A stretch of 64,000 bases of DNA, from contig CAYRAV010000003.1 in assembly GCA_964422365.1 (NCBI GenBank), forward strand, positions 1 through 64,000, given 5' to 3'. The notes below the pieces were generated by a model. The model did not search any database. It saw nothing but the letters and a program-made list of their open reading frames with translations, and was not told where the DNA came from. Shown here piece by piece: positions 35,409 through 46,500 of the stretch. Positions within the stretch are counted from its first letter, which is position 1; each line of letters opens with the position of its first letter. The position numbers and the translations under genes are program-made. This DNA comes from CAYRAV01 sp964422365 (GTDB lineage: Bacteria; Bacillota; Clostridia; Lachnospirales; Lachnospiraceae).

Positions 35409-36212
35409 TCAATAATCTTTATTATAAATGGGTGCTGCAAGATACAATTTTGTCTTATTCCTTGTTTCATCATAGGTCATAACCAGATTCACATTGACTC
35501 TTTTTTGATTAACCACTAGATATTCTTCAAGAAATTCTGTATAACCATAAACATTTTTTGTATTCTGTGAACTGCTCTCACTAATAATCTCTGCTTTTAA
35601 GATGGACATCATCTCCTGTACCCGCTGTTCTTTTTCCTGCTCGGATAATACCCCCTCATATTCTCCATTAAATGAAAGTAATGGCTGGTATTCTTCCACT
35701 TTCAATTCTTTCATGCAATTGGAAAGACGCTTTTTATAAGTGGTCAGGCTATCCAATTTATCATATAATTGTAATTCCACATGAATATAATACTTTTGTT
35801 TTTCTGTTTCTTTTCCCACACTAATAAAAGACAAACTGCAGTCTCCATCCTGTGCAGTCTTTTCAATCCGTATTGTCTGCCTTCCTTCTTCTTTTTCCTC
35901 TGTCCAATCGCCTTCTTCTGTATGTAAACCAAGATTCTCCGCCAGATAAACAAGCAGCTGTTTCTTATCTTCCTGGGATAAATAAGCCTTTCCATAAGAA
36001 ACCAGACAAGATAAATTTCCTTCCGGTGCTGTCACATTTCCTACAGAAAAAGCATCTATCAACCGCGAATCACTAATAAATGTACGATTAACTGCTAATT
36101 GCAAAATTGCAGCCAGACTCAATATAAAGATGGCATACAATGTCATTTTCATTTTTAAATTCCATTCCATTTTTTCAAAAACACTATTTCTCCATCGCTC
36201 CATATCATACAA
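35409..36212 (-). CDS. YwmB-like protein, 267 aa
   Basis: One N-terminal membrane anchor (about residues 22-42: KMTLYAIFILSLAAILQLAV) with the rest outside. The C-terminal signature NVNLVMTYDETRNKTKLYLA followed by A-P-I-Y-N-K-D-Y matches the end of the YwmB family (TATA-box-binding-protein-like fold, DUF1779), whose members end in N-x-N-x-A...T-x-I-x-I-G-T-P. The family is widespread in spore-forming Firmicutes, and its role is poorly defined. Confidence 0.75.
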   Translation of the reverse strand: MYDMERWRNSVFEKMEWNLKMKMTLYAIFILSLAAILQLAVNRTFISDSRLIDAFSVGNVTAPEGNLSCLVSYGKAYLSQEDKKQLLVYLAENLGLHTEEGDWTEEKEEGRQTIRIEKTAQDGDCSLSFISVGKETEKQKYYIHVELQLYDKLDSLTTYKKRLSNCMKELKVEEYQPLLSFNGEYEGVLSEQEKEQRVQEMMSILKAEIISESSSQNTKNVYGYTEFLEEYLVVNQKRVNVNLVMTYDETRNKTKLYLAAPIYNKDY

Positions 36213-36274
36213 CTCCTCATTTTCTATTGGTTCACATATATGCTTATTTATAACTATTTCCCATTTTTAGAAAA

Positions 36275-37075
36275 TTATACATTCCGCTTTAGTAACATTT
36301 GAATTTCTGTTTCATATCCATATTTTGACAGAAATTGTATCACTGCACCCTCACAAATCTGTTTGATTGTTACATTTTTACTTCGTGCAAAATCATCTAG
36401 AATCTGTGTAAGCAGATCAGAAATATAGATGCTTTTCACCTTTGGTATTCCTGGCACAAGATAATGTGGAATCTGCTCAATAGAAGAAGTATTCATCAAC
36501 TTCATTAACTGTTCCTGATGCTTCAGCAGAAAATCTAATAAAGGCATATACTGCTTCATATCCCTCTGCTCTGGCATTTCTGTCAACATAATATTTTGAC
36601 TCTGCTCTATCTGGTTAACAGACTGTTCCCCTTTCTCCACATCAGACTCCTCTTTTACTTTATCTGTTCTTTGATTTTCCTGTAACACCCTCTCATATTT
36701 TTGTGATGCACTTTTATATTGTAATCCGTTCTCTTTCATGTAACGATTCATTTCTCTGCAATCTGAAAAACCAAACTCTTCTGCTATTCTGATAGGATCT
36801 GCAGTCTCCCTCTTTTCTTCAAATATATCCGCAATCAAAGATGCCTTACAGGAAGTTCCTCCTTTTATATTTTCCAGCATTTCCTCTCTCATCTTCTCAG
36901 GCTTTTGATAGGTTCCATTTTGGAAAACATATCCTTTTCTACGCATAAAACCATCCAGCGACCTCCATGAAACATATCCATATTCTGCATAAATTTCTTC
37001 TCTTGCAGCCCCATTGTTTAATTTCTTCAAAATATCCAATTCCCGTTCCTTATAATTTATTTCATTTTTTTTCAT
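36275..37075 (-). CDS. Putative DNA-binding protein, 266 aa
   Basis: Two helix-turn-helix-like stretches: NNGAAREEIYAEYGYVSWRS with LDGFMRRKGYVF, and DPIRIAEEFGFSDCREMNRY with MKENGL. A polar linker and a helical C-terminus (YISDLLTQILDDFARSKNVT, then IKQICEGAVIQFLSKYGYET) follow, the latter like a ribbon-helix-helix or dimerisation module. It lies 25 bases outside the left arm of the repeat A copy that encloses a tyrosine recombinase. Whether it regulates that gene is unknown. Confidence 0.6.
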   Translation of the reverse strand: MKKNEINYKERELDILKKLNNGAAREEIYAEYGYVSWRSLDGFMRRKGYVFQNGTYQKPEKMREEMLENIKGGTSCKASLIADIFEEKRETADPIRIAEEFGFSDCREMNRYMKENGLQYKSASQKYERVLQENQRTDKVKEESDVEKGEQSVNQIEQSQNIMLTEMPEQRDMKQYMPLLDFLLKHQEQLMKLMNTSSIEQIPHYLVPGIPKVKSIYISDLLTQILDDFARSKNVTIKQICEGAVIQFLSKYGYETEIQMLLKRNV

Positions 37076-37099
37076 ATTCCATACATCCTTTCACTAAAT

Positions 37100-38186
37100 C
37101 GTGTTTGAAAATTGCTTGTTACAATTTTCCCATTTTATTTGTTATTTTAACATTTTTACTGCATTTTCCATTTCTTTTCGATTCACATGCAGATATATAG
37201 ATGTAGTTTTCAAATCAGCATGTCCCAACAGTTTTTGTATGACCGTAATATTACAATTTTCAGAAACCAAACCTGATGCAAAACTGTGCCTTAATATATG
37301 TGCTGTCACATGTTTCTCAATTCCTGCTTTGTTTGCAGCCTTTATCAGACTATTATTTACATATTGCTGGGTAATCGTACCAGAACGCTTTGTCGCAAAA
37401 AAATGCCTGCTGTCCTGATTCCTGATTTCATTAAAATATTTCTGCAGCACCGGTTTCAACACCGGATGCAATGGCACAGTCCTTCCTTTCTTTCCTTTTC
37501 CACACAGAACTTTAATTTCCTCATTTTCAAAATCCACATCTTTCACAGATAAAGCCTTTAATTCCGAAATACGCAGACCAGTATATCCTAATGTATACGC
37601 AACTGCCCTGATTGTTTCATTTTCTATTACATCTAATAAACAATGAAATTCCTTTTGGGTCAAATATACTCTTTCCCTTTTCTCCACCTTAATGTCATCT
37701 AATTGCTGGGGCAGATTGTTACAAATATATCTTCTTTTGTAAAGATAATTCCAGAATGTACGCATAACCTGCAGTACCATTGACCTTGTCTTCGCACAAT
37801 TTCCCCTTTTCTTTCGCTCTGACATATACATTTGCAGATGATCTAATTCAATATGCTCCAAATATGCCCGTCCATTCAAAATATCCTCTTCCAAAAACCT
37901 TTGCAGGTCTACCAAAATTGTTCTATACTGCGTTACAGTATAATGAGAACATTCCTTATCCTCCAAATACTTCAAAAAAGTAGTAATCAGTTTCGTTAAT
38001 TCCATATCTATCATCCTTTCATAAATTTTATAAAATGCAGCTATTTTCTTATATTTTACTTACTTATCATCCTAATTCCAATAAAATAGGACGATTAAAG
38101 TACACAAAGCGGGGTGTACAAATTGGGGCAAATAGCACACAAAATGGGGCATGCAGATTGGGGCAATGAATTTTCAAACACACTCT
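37100..38186. mobile_element. Repeat A arms enclosing a tyrosine recombinase gene
   Basis: The left arm, CGTGTTTGAAAATTGCTTGT at 37100, and the right arm, CACACAAA...GCAGATTGGGGCAATG and then AATTTTCAAACACACTCT ending at 38186, are the two ends of repeat A. Between them lies only the recombinase gene. Shorter copies without a gene are at 914, 32175 and 52004, so this may be the autonomous form, or a repeat into which the gene was inserted. Confidence 0.55.
37142..38005 (-). CDS. Tyrosine recombinase, XerC/D type, 287 aa
   Basis: N-terminal SAM-like core-binding domain (LITTFLKYLEDKECSHYTVT) and C-terminal catalytic domain. Numbered from the first ATG of the open frame (38014), the active-site set is R148 (GYTGLRISEL), K173/K175 (CGKGKKGRTVPL), H239-x-x-R242 (HILRHSFASG), H265 (LLGHADLKTT) and Y274 (SIYLHV), all present. 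A ribosome site AAGGA fits the second ATG (38005) better than the first. It is enclosed by inverted repeat arms and is followed on the far side by a promoterless surface gene, so it could serve transposition or site-specific inversion rather than chromosome dimer resolution. Confidence 0.9.
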   Translation of the reverse strand: MELTKLITTFLKYLEDKECSHYTVTQYRTILVDLQRFLEEDILNGRAYLEHIELDHLQMYMSERKKRGNCAKTRSMVLQVMRTFWNYLYKRRYICNNLPQQLDDIKVEKRERVYLTQKEFHCLLDVIENETIRAVAYTLGYTGLRISELKALSVKDVDFENEEIKVLCGKGKKGRTVPLHPVLKPVLQKYFNEIRNQDSRHFFATKRSGTITQQYVNNSLIKAANKAGIEKHVTAHILRHSFASGLVSENCNITVIQKLLGHADLKTTSIYLHVNRKEMENAVKMLK

Positions 38187-38350
38187 AGCACAAACATGAT
38201 GCATTACAACTTCCGCCATAACCATTAACTTTTATGAAAATTCCTCATAATTGTCATAATTTCCCATTTAAAATCCTCATAAAACATCAATATAGTATGA
38301 TTGGCTTCCCAAACAGTTATCCCACCTCACCATAGTAAGCGGCTGAATTT

Positions 38351-41300
38351 ATGATAAAATCAATGCTGTTTGAGTCAGAATATTTGTATCATATTAATTT
38401 TACTGCAATAGTTGCACCTATCGCAACAAAAACACCAGTACCAGTTACAGCCGGAGCCAGTGCGACAGTTGACAACAATCTTACAGGATATGATAATACG
38501 GTATTGGTAAATCAGAATGCGATTGTAACTGTAACTGTTAGAGATGATAACAAATTACCAATTGCGAACAAAACAGTTGTATTCGCTTTAACCGATACAG
38601 GTAATGGTAAGTACGAAACCAAAGGAAATACAACAGCTGTAACAGATCAGGATGGTAAAGCATCATTTGTTGTAGGCAATAAAAATACAGTAACAGATCC
38701 TACTAATGCTTCCGCCAGAGGTGTGGCCAAATACAATGCAACAATCGTAGGAACAAACTACAGCATAACAGGAAAAGTAGGCTTTAGTGATATTGATCTT
38801 GGTAAAGTAGAGACAATCTATCCAAAAGTCCAAAATGAGATTATGTTAAATCCTGGAAGTAATGCTAAAAGTACTCTTAAGACTCCAACTAAACCATCGC
38901 TTACAACATCTTTAAGTGAAAAAGATGTTGAATATGTAAGTGCACAGCAAGTAAGTGCTCAAGCTACAACAAGCAATGCCATTACTTATTCCGTAACTCC
39001 AAGAATCTATGTTCATGATTTGACTGTAGAATCTGTAAAAGCAAAAGATTTTGAACAGAATGTGAATAGAAAATCAGGTACTTATGGAACATATGAAACT
39101 GAAAAATATGTTGATGAAGGAACAACAGCAATCATTGAATTAGAGGAAGATACAAACAACCTGCAATATGCAACATTGAACTTCAACAGCATTCAGATTT
39201 CTCAATACACAACACTAAAAATTGCTGCCTACGATAATGTAGATTGCAGGGCAAGCCATATGGTACCAGGATCTGAAATGATATATGAAGGACCAAAAGA
39301 ACAAACTGCTTTTGCGTATCAGATTCCTATGACAGCCGGTGTAAAAGCTGTTAAAGTATGGATTGAATCGGCTGGTCAGGTTCAGAGTGATAAGAATGCC
39401 GGTTTTGACATTAAGAATATTACAGGTGTTTATAAAGAAGGTGCAACTGATGGCGAATATGTTACTTTAGCTGGTGCCAGCGTTAACTGGAATATTGTAG
39501 AACCGGTTCGTAGTAATGAGTTAGGAAACAAAAAAGAAGGCGAATATGATGAGCAACAAGAAATAAAGGATGCTGTTATAGCTATAGAAAGTGATAGAGA
39601 GAGTGAAATTCGAGAACATACTTTCAGTTATCAGGTGCCAGTATTCCCATATACAGGTAATGCAATCATTAAGGAATTCGACAAGAATAATAATATTGTA
39701 AACTACTATCTTGCACCTACCTATAGATCTACAAATAGTCGTTCCAATGACAAGTATACTAATTTTAATATATTTGAATATTTAAACAGTACAGTAGAGA
39801 ACAATGGAACAAGAAATTCACAAAATACAAACATACTAGATTTGTCTAAGGGATTGTATAAAGCGACAAAAGAGGAAGCACTGGAGACTATTAAAGATGG
39901 TATGACACAAAATGGAAACAATGTGACAGTTAATTCAACCAAGGTAGGTTCTACTACTTTAGAAGGTATTGTATCGATTGAAGGACTAGGTCAGGAACAG
40001 CTTGATGCCACAAATAGAAAATTGTACACATCCGTACATTGGAATCCAATTCCAAATGTAGAGGAAAGTGACTCAAAAGCATTTCTTGCATTTACAGGAC
40101 AGAAAATCACAGTATATGGTCAAATCGTTGATAAGAATGGCAACCCTGTATCATTAAGCGGAAGAGATGTTGTATATACAAGCAATGGAAGAATAATTGC
40201 GAAAGGCATTGAAGATGGAATTAGTGTAATTGATCAAAAACCAACAGATGTAAACGGAAGATCTACTTTAATTTTAACTTCCTCTCAGATTCAGGCATTG
40301 ACAAATGTGGAGGCATCAATTAATGGTAACGAAGGCTATGGTGTTAAATTATCTGTTGGAGGCAGTGAAGTATTGCTGGCTGATTTATATTGGGTAGATG
40401 CTGATCTATTATATAAATCAGATTCTAATAAAGGCGATGATGAATTAGTAGCCGGAGCAAATGAAACTTTTGTAACAAATAAAGTAGTGACAAACAATAA
40501 TACTACACCAGCAGCGATTTCAGCTCCTACTGTTGGAACACCTTGGGAATATGCAGTAAAAACAGTAGCAACGAAAGATGAGGACGGAATATTATTTGGC
40601 TGGACAATAGAAGATGTGGAAGGACTAAAGATTACGATGTCCGGTTCAGGAGAAAACAAAGGAACATACGACTTTACTACAGGTGGTAATGGTGTAGCTC
40701 TGGCAAAATCTGAATATGCAAATGTAATTGATAATGATGTCATCACTGCAAGAATCAGTGAAGATTCTATTGCTTCTAATGTAACATTTGTTCTAACAAA
40801 AGATGGCAAGGAAGAGAAATATATTGGTGTAGGTACAGGTGCACCAAGTGTAAATGCTAAATTACAGCTGCCAATTGACTGGAAGAGAGATGGTGTAAAT
40901 CTTACTATGTTAACACCAGAAGGTACTTCTATTGCTACAACAGGAACTGCAATTTATGTAAAAGTAGTGGATAACACAGGTAAGAATGTATTACCAAACG
41001 AAAAGGTAACATTCCAATCCGGAAATAGAAATGATACATTGAAATCAGATAATAATACAGCAACTGGCGGACAAGAAATTGAAGTGACAACAGACATCAA
41101 TGGTATTGCAAAAGTAACTGTAGAAAAATCAGAATCTGGTGAAAACAAGTCTGTTATTACAGCTAAAGTTGACACAATTGATGCAGTATCTACACAAATC
41201 AACTGGGTAACAGATGACAAAATAGGCTTTGGTATCGTTGGTGCAAAGGTATCAGGAGATAATAACACTGAGTTAGAGCTAAGATTTAACAAAGATGTCA

Positions 41301-41803
41301 ATCCATCTTCTGTTAAAGCAGATGAATTCACATTAACAGCTACTGTAAACAACAAACAGATCACATATAATGTAAAAGCTGCAAGAGCAGAGGAAAGCAA
41401 AGTATATCTTACATTGCCAAATGCATTAAGTACAAATGAATATACAATTGAAGTAGGCAGCTGCAAAGAAGCTGGTATTGAGTATAACTTAACAGATACT
41501 CTTGGCAAGAAAATTTCTGCAAATACTAAAGCAGTGTTTAATTCAGATGCAGTAGCTCAATTCGATGTCAGTGCAGTAAAGGATACCAACACGATAAACA
41601 TCGAGAACTTAAAAGCACCTATCACACCAGTTGATACAAAAGATTTTGTTGTTACTGTAAATGGAGAAATTATGGAAGATGTTACTGTAACAGAAGTTAC
41701 AGAAAACAAAGCCTATACAGTCACAATTAACAAAAACCTAGATATCAATGATACTGTACGTGTATATTACATGGGATATGTAGAATTTGCAAGAGCACAG
41801 TAG
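38351..41803 (+). CDS. N-terminally truncated surface protein paralogue, likely silent, 1150 aa
   Basis: From about residue 30 (PVTAGASATVDNNLTGYDN) to the end (DTVRVYYMGYVEF) it is colinear with the surface protein at 43522-47409, sharing blocks such as GTYGTYET, TLNFNSIQ, DVNGR and YTSVHWNPI. It lacks that protein's signal peptide, basic N-terminal domain and proline repeats. The ATG has no ribosome site and no clear promoter, and the first ~25 residues are unrelated. The frame is intact over 3.4 kb, which argues for selection, for example as a donor of variant sequence. A terminator follows at 41891. Confidence 0.75.
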   Translation: MIKSMLFESEYLYHINFTAIVAPIATKTPVPVTAGASATVDNNLTGYDNTVLVNQNAIVTVTVRDDNKLPIANKTVVFALTDTGNGKYETKGNTTAVTDQDGKASFVVGNKNTVTDPTNASARGVAKYNATIVGTNYSITGKVGFSDIDLGKVETIYPKVQNEIMLNPGSNAKSTLKTPTKPSLTTSLSEKDVEYVSAQQVSAQATTSNAITYSVTPRIYVHDLTVESVKAKDFEQNVNRKSGTYGTYETEKYVDEGTTAIIELEEDTNNLQYATLNFNSIQISQYTTLKIAAYDNVDCRASHMVPGSEMIYEGPKEQTAFAYQIPMTAGVKAVKVWIESAGQVQSDKNAGFDIKNITGVYKEGATDGEYVTLAGASVNWNIVEPVRSNELGNKKEGEYDEQQEIKDAVIAIESDRESEIREHTFSYQVPVFPYTGNAIIKEFDKNNNIVNYYLAPTYRSTNSRSNDKYTNFNIFEYLNSTVENNGTRNSQNTNILDLSKGLYKATKEEALETIKDGMTQNGNNVTVNSTKVGSTTLEGIVSIEGLGQEQLDATNRKLYTSVHWNPIPNVEESDSKAFLAFTGQKITVYGQIVDKNGNPVSLSGRDVVYTSNGRIIAKGIEDGISVIDQKPTDVNGRSTLILTSSQIQALTNVEASINGNEGYGVKLSVGGSEVLLADLYWVDADLLYKSDSNKGDDELVAGANETFVTNKVVTNNNTTPAAISAPTVGTPWEYAVKTVATKDEDGILFGWTIEDVEGLKITMSGSGENKGTYDFTTGGNGVALAKSEYANVIDNDVITARISEDSIASNVTFVLTKDGKEEKYIGVGTGAPSVNAKLQLPIDWKRDGVNLTMLTPEGTSIATTGTAIYVKVVDNTGKNVLPNEKVTFQSGNRNDTLKSDNNTATGGQEIEVTTDINGIAKVTVEKSESGENKSVITAKVDTIDAVSTQINWVTDDKIGFGIVGAKVSGDNNTELELRFNKDVNPSSVKADEFTLTATVNNKQITYNVKAARAEESKVYLTLPNALSTNEYTIEVGSCKEAGIEYNLTDTLGKKISANTKAVFNSDAVAQFDVSAVKDTNTINIENLKAPITPVDTKDFVVTVNGEIMEDVTVTEVTENKAYTVTINKNLDINDTVRVYYMGYVEFARAQ

Positions 41804-41890
41804 TATTTATTGACAACAAAATGTTTAATATTACAATTATTTAACATTAAAACTATTATGTTAAAACTATTAACATTAAAACTATAATAG

Positions 41891-41927
41891 AAGCATTGCA
41901 TCTGGTTTTTAGTCAGATGCAATGCTT
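41891..41927 (+). terminator. Terminator after the truncated surface gene
   Basis: AAGCATTGCATCTG/CAGATGCAATGCTT stem. A related hairpin (AGAAAGCATTG/CAATGCTTTCT) occupies the mirror position at 43434-43475. Confidence 0.8.
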
Positions 41928-41953
41928 TCTTAATAGCAAAGAAAGGAAAAGCA

Positions 41954-42613
41954 ATGAAAAAGAAAAATTATATCTATCTATCATTCCTCTTAGTATTCTT
42001 ATTTTCCTTATCAGGATGCAAAAATAATGATCCATCTGGCAATGTACAAGATTCCAATACATCGCCAGCACCAGAAGAAACCGCTATTACAGACATGACT
42101 GCCAAGCCGCAAGAGGATAGATTAGAGGAAACAGAAGCTCCAGCCAGCGATTTAGAATACAATGGAAAAATCTATAAAAATAACAAAGGACTTCAACTGG
42201 AATATGATTCGTCCGTTTTTGAAGTCAAAGAGGAAGACAATATGATTAAGATTCTTCCAAATGATACGGATACAGAGGCACAGGAAAACCTTAATGTATT
42301 GATAAGTATAATTTTGATGGAAGATATTACTGCAAAAGACATGGAAAAGGAATTAACAAAAAACGACATTGAAGTGTATGATACATCCGCTGTAACTATT
42401 GGTGTCAATCATGATAAAGCTACTAAAATTTCTGTAAAAAATAAGTCAACAGAGGGTAACTCACCGGACAATCATGACACCCTTCATGAATATTATCTAG
42501 TAGAGCAGTCTGGTATACTGTGGCTTGTAGAGTTAAAGTGCCCTTGGAAATACCAAAAGAAATATCAAGAAAAAATGGATAAGATATTAAATATGTTATC
42601 ATTTGAGAAATAA
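41954..42613 (+). CDS. Lipoprotein, 219 aa
   Basis: Signal peptide MKKKNYIYLSFLLVFLFSLS with lipobox L-S-G-C, so the mature protein is lipid-anchored outside the membrane. An acidic Ser/Thr/Pro linker is followed by a domain: LEYNGKIYKNNKGLQLEYDS, SVFEVKEEDN, ILPNDTDTEAQENLN, HEYYLVEQSGILWLVELKCP, KMDKILNMLSFEK. It is a paralogue of 42763-43404 in inverted orientation. A ribosome site AAAGGAAA precedes the ATG. Function unknown. Confidence 0.8.
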   Translation: MKKKNYIYLSFLLVFLFSLSGCKNNDPSGNVQDSNTSPAPEETAITDMTAKPQEDRLEETEAPASDLEYNGKIYKNNKGLQLEYDSSVFEVKEEDNMIKILPNDTDTEAQENLNVLISIILMEDITAKDMEKELTKNDIEVYDTSAVTIGVNHDKATKISVKNKSTEGNSPDNHDTLHEYYLVEQSGILWLVELKCPWKYQKKYQEKMDKILNMLSFEK

Positions 42614-42658
42614 ACCTGCCTGCGTAATATCAGTGCTGCAAGTATAAATAGTAATAAA

Positions 42659-42706
42659 ATACTGTAATCAGGAAACGTAGAAAACTATGTTTCCTGATTA
42701 CAGTAT
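42659..42706. terminator. Bidirectional terminator at the axis of the inverted duplication
   Basis: An 18-bp perfect stem ATACTGTAATCAGGAAAC with its complement, between the two convergent lipoprotein genes. Confidence 0.9.
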
Positions 42707-42762
42707 ATTTTATCTGCTATAATTAGGCAGACACAAAGTGAGAGATTGGTGTAATCACACAG

Positions 42763-43404
42763 CTATTTGTCAAATGACAATGTGCTCAGAACTTTATCCA
42801 TTTTCTCTCCATATTTTTTTTCATATTTCGAAGGACATTTTAATTCTATAAACCAAAGACTATCAGAACGTTCTACTAAATAATATTCATGACGAGAGAA
42901 CGTAGTTTCTTTTTCTTTTACTGAAATCTTAGTACATTTATCATTGCCTGTACCAATTGTAACAGTGGATTTATCATATGTTTGTGTATCATCACTTGCT
43001 GTTAATTCTTTTTCCATATCTGCTGCCTTCACATTTTTCATTTGCATCACATTAATATATAAATTAAGATTTTTCTGAGCATCCTTATCTGTATCATTTG
43101 GCAGAATACGGTTCGTACCATCTTCTTCTTTCGCCTCAAAAACGGATGCATCATATTCTAGCTGCACTCCATCGTTTTTGTAAACTTTTCCATCATATTC
43201 TGCTTCGCTGACTGGAGCGTCTGTTTCTTGATATTCTGTTTCCTGTGGTTCCAAAACATCTCCATCTGCAATATTTGCAGTTACCACAGGTGCATCTGTT
43301 GTTTCATTTGCTGTATTATCAGAAGATGAATTACTATTACATCCTACAAGTGTCAATAATAATGCTGCTATTACTATTATATAGTGGTAAGATTTTCTTT
43401 TCAT
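42763..43404 (-). CDS. Lipoprotein, 213 aa
   Basis: Signal peptide MKRKSYHYIIVIAALLLTLV with lipobox L-V-G-C. The mature domain (EYDGKVYKNDGVQLEYDASV, NRILPNDTDKDAQKNLNLYI, RHEYYLVERSDSLWFIELKC, KVLSTLSFDK) is clearly related to 41954-42613. It follows the full-length surface protein gene on the same strand after a terminator-like hairpin, so it may be weakly co-transcribed by read-through. Function unknown, possibly envelope-linked together with the surface protein. Confidence 0.8.
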   Translation of the reverse strand: MKRKSYHYIIVIAALLLTLVGCNSNSSSDNTANETTDAPVVTANIADGDVLEPQETEYQETDAPVSEAEYDGKVYKNDGVQLEYDASVFEAKEEDGTNRILPNDTDKDAQKNLNLYINVMQMKNVKAADMEKELTASDDTQTYDKSTVTIGTGNDKCTKISVKEKETTFSRHEYYLVERSDSLWFIELKCPSKYEKKYGEKMDKVLSTLSFDK

Positions 43405-43433
43405 GTCATTTCCTTTCTATCTATTTTATATTA

Positions 43434-43475
43434 AGAAAGCATTGCTTTCGAATTAATATCGATTGCAATGCTTTC
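43434..43475 (-). terminator. Hairpin between surface protein and lipoprotein genes
   Basis: AGAAAGCATTG/CAATGCTTTCT, mirror counterpart of 41891-41927. Confidence 0.7.
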
Positions 43476-43521
43476 TCTTATATTACGTTACGTATTTCGT
43501 ATATTACAAAGAGTAATTCTA

Positions 43522-46500
43522 TTATCTTACTGTATAACCTTCTGATGTTCCCATGTAGTATACTCTGATTGTCTGATTTTGGTTAGCAGACACACCAGAA
43601 ATTGTTGCTGTCTTAGCATCATTATTAACAACTACAGCTGCATTAACGATTACACCATCAACAGTTACTACAAAGTCTTCTGCACTAAGATCTACAGGTG
43701 ATTTAATATCTGTCACATTTACGATTCCATTGCTGTAATTTAATCCAAATGTAGCATTTCTTGTTGAATAGAATTTTACTGTTTTAGCAGTATCAGAAAC
43801 TTTCTGACCATAAGTATCTGTTAACTCATAGCTAATACCAGCTTCTCTAGTTCCTTCAATCTCAATTGTATACTCGTTAGCTGCAAGTTTCTCAGCTAAT
43901 GTAAGAGATACTTTTGTTCCATTTGCCTGTGCAGATTTCACTTCATATGTTACTTTCTTTCCGTTATTATCTGTTGCTGTCAATGTAAATTCGTTTGCCT
44001 TTACAGAAGAAGCATTTACTTCATTATTAAATCTTACTTCTACAACACTGCTGTCTGTAGCTGATACATTGGCACTTACAATACCAAATGCATTCTGAGG
44101 ATTGATCCAGTTAATTGTTGTTGATGTTACCTGACCAATACCTGTTGCTGTTGCTGTAATAATAGAACTGCTTGTATTTGCTTCTTTGTTTACTACAGTT
44201 ATTTTTGCAATACCGTTGTTATCTGTCTTCACTACAATTGCACCATTTGAAGTAGCTACTGCATCATATCCTGTTGCTGACAACTCATCATTTCTATTTC
44301 CTGATGTAAATGTTACTTCCTGATTTGCTAATACATTATTTCCTGTACTATCTACAGCTTTTACATAAATATCGCTTGTTCCTGTTGCAATAGCATTTCC
44401 GCTGGCAACTCTGGCAACTGTTGTACCTGCTGGCGCAATTAATGAAATGTTAGCACCAACTGTTCTCCAGTTCACTCCTAATGTCAATCTAGCATTAATA
44501 TTAGGTGCTCCTTCACCAACATATAAAGGATTTAATTTATCGCTGCCTTTAGCTGCAGTAAATGTGATTGCAGAAGTGATTGAATCTTCAGTAATTCTTG
44601 CAATAACTGTGTCGTTATTCGCATATTCTGATTTTGCTACTGCAACACCATTTCCTGTTGTAAAGTCATATGTTCCTCTGTTGCCTTCTGCCTGAGACAT
44701 ATTAATCTTAAGACCATCAATTGTAATATAGTATCCGTCTAAACGTCCACCATCAAGTGCTCTATTGCTATTAGCAACTACTTTTACTGCATACTGCCAT
44801 GGTGTTCCTACATTAGGATATGAAGTTTCAGCATTTCTAGAATCATTATCTGTTGTAGTAGTAACCTTACTTACATTGATAGCACCATCAGTTGTAGGAT
44901 GTGTAGTATTTGTGTATGTTAAATCTGGATTTACCCAGTATAAATCAGCACGTGTTACAGCGCTATTTCCGATGTACAGTCTAACATTATATCTACTATT
45001 TTCACTTGTTTTTGCCTGTAAACCGATTAATGATCTTGCTGATGCAGCACTTAAAATTAATGTTGCTCTACCATTTACATCTGTTGCATTCTCTTTACTG
45101 ATAACAGAAACACCAGTATTTCCAATAGTTCCACTATTCTGTGTCAAAGTAGTATCGCTGTTTCCATAAGTATAAGAAATATCCTGACCCTGTGCTGAAA
45201 CTGGGTTACCATTTGCATCTGTTACCTGTGCGTATACTGTAATTTTCTGTCCGCTAAGAGCAAGGAAAGGAGCACTCTGTACTGCTTCTTGAGCATTTGT
45301 AATTGGATTCCAATGTACAGAAGTATAAACTGTAGAATTAGAAGCATCTAATTGCTCACTGCCTAAACCTTCTAATGAAATCTTTCCTTGTAATGTAGTA
45401 GAACCAACTTTAGTAGAATCTACTGTTACAAAGTTACCACTTGTTGTAACTCCATCTGTAATAATGTTTGTTGCTTCATCTTTTGTTGCTTTATATGCTT
45501 GTTTAGTTGTATCTAATACATTTGTATTCTTAGTATTATCTTTTGCATCATTAGATTTTACTGTAGGAGCAAGATAATATCCAACAATAATACCATTCTT
45601 ATCATATTCTCTAATTACTGCATTACCAGTGAATGGGAATACAGGTACTTGATATAAATATGATTTTTCAGCTGTGTTAGTAATACCAATTTTTTCTGCA
45701 TCAGCTATAGACAATGTCTTATCTTCACTAAAAGTAGGTGTTACTGCTGACCAAGTAATTTTAGCTGATGTTAAATCTTTTGTACCACCATTTGTAGTTA
45801 CATCATTATATACACCTGTGATGTTTTTAATATCAAATCCGCCATTTTTGTTAGTCTGTACCTGACCTTGTGACTCAAGTGTTACTTTAATTGCTTTTAC
45901 GCTTCCTTCAGTCATTGGAATCTGATATGCGAAATTAGATTGTTCTTTTTCGCCTTCAATTTCAACCTTACTTTTAGCAATTGGGAAAATGCATTTCTCA
46001 TCACTGAAAGACTGAATTGTCATCTTAGTATATTTTGAAAGCTGAATGCTGTTGAAGTTCAAAGTAGCATATTTTAATGCACTTGTATCTTCTTTTAACA
46101 CAATAATTGCTTCTTTTGTTTCATATGTTCCATATGTTCCTGATTTTTCATTAACATCTTGTACGAAATCATCTACTCTTTCGCTCTTATCCTCTAATAA
46201 TGGTAATGTAATTTTAGGTGTTACTCCAAATGTAACTGCACTCTTTGTAGTATTTTCAGGGCTTACTTTCTGGCTTCTTAAATACTGAACATCTGTGCTG
46301 GTTTCTGCATTTAATGAATAAGTATTCTGAACTTGGTTTCCAATCAAATTTTCACCTGGATATAAGTTTTTGCCATCACCTTTTATTTCTACATTTCCTA
46401 ATGTAATAGCTGCAAAACCAACTCTTCCTGTTGCAGTATAATTTGTTCCTGATCCTAATACTGTAGCTTTGAACTGTACAGAGTTAACATAAGCAGTATC

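Noticed and set aside
40336..41508. Minus-strand open frames opposite the truncated surface gene
   Set aside because: Low-complexity antisense of a Thr/Val/Asn-rich gene. The plus frame matches the paralogue throughout.
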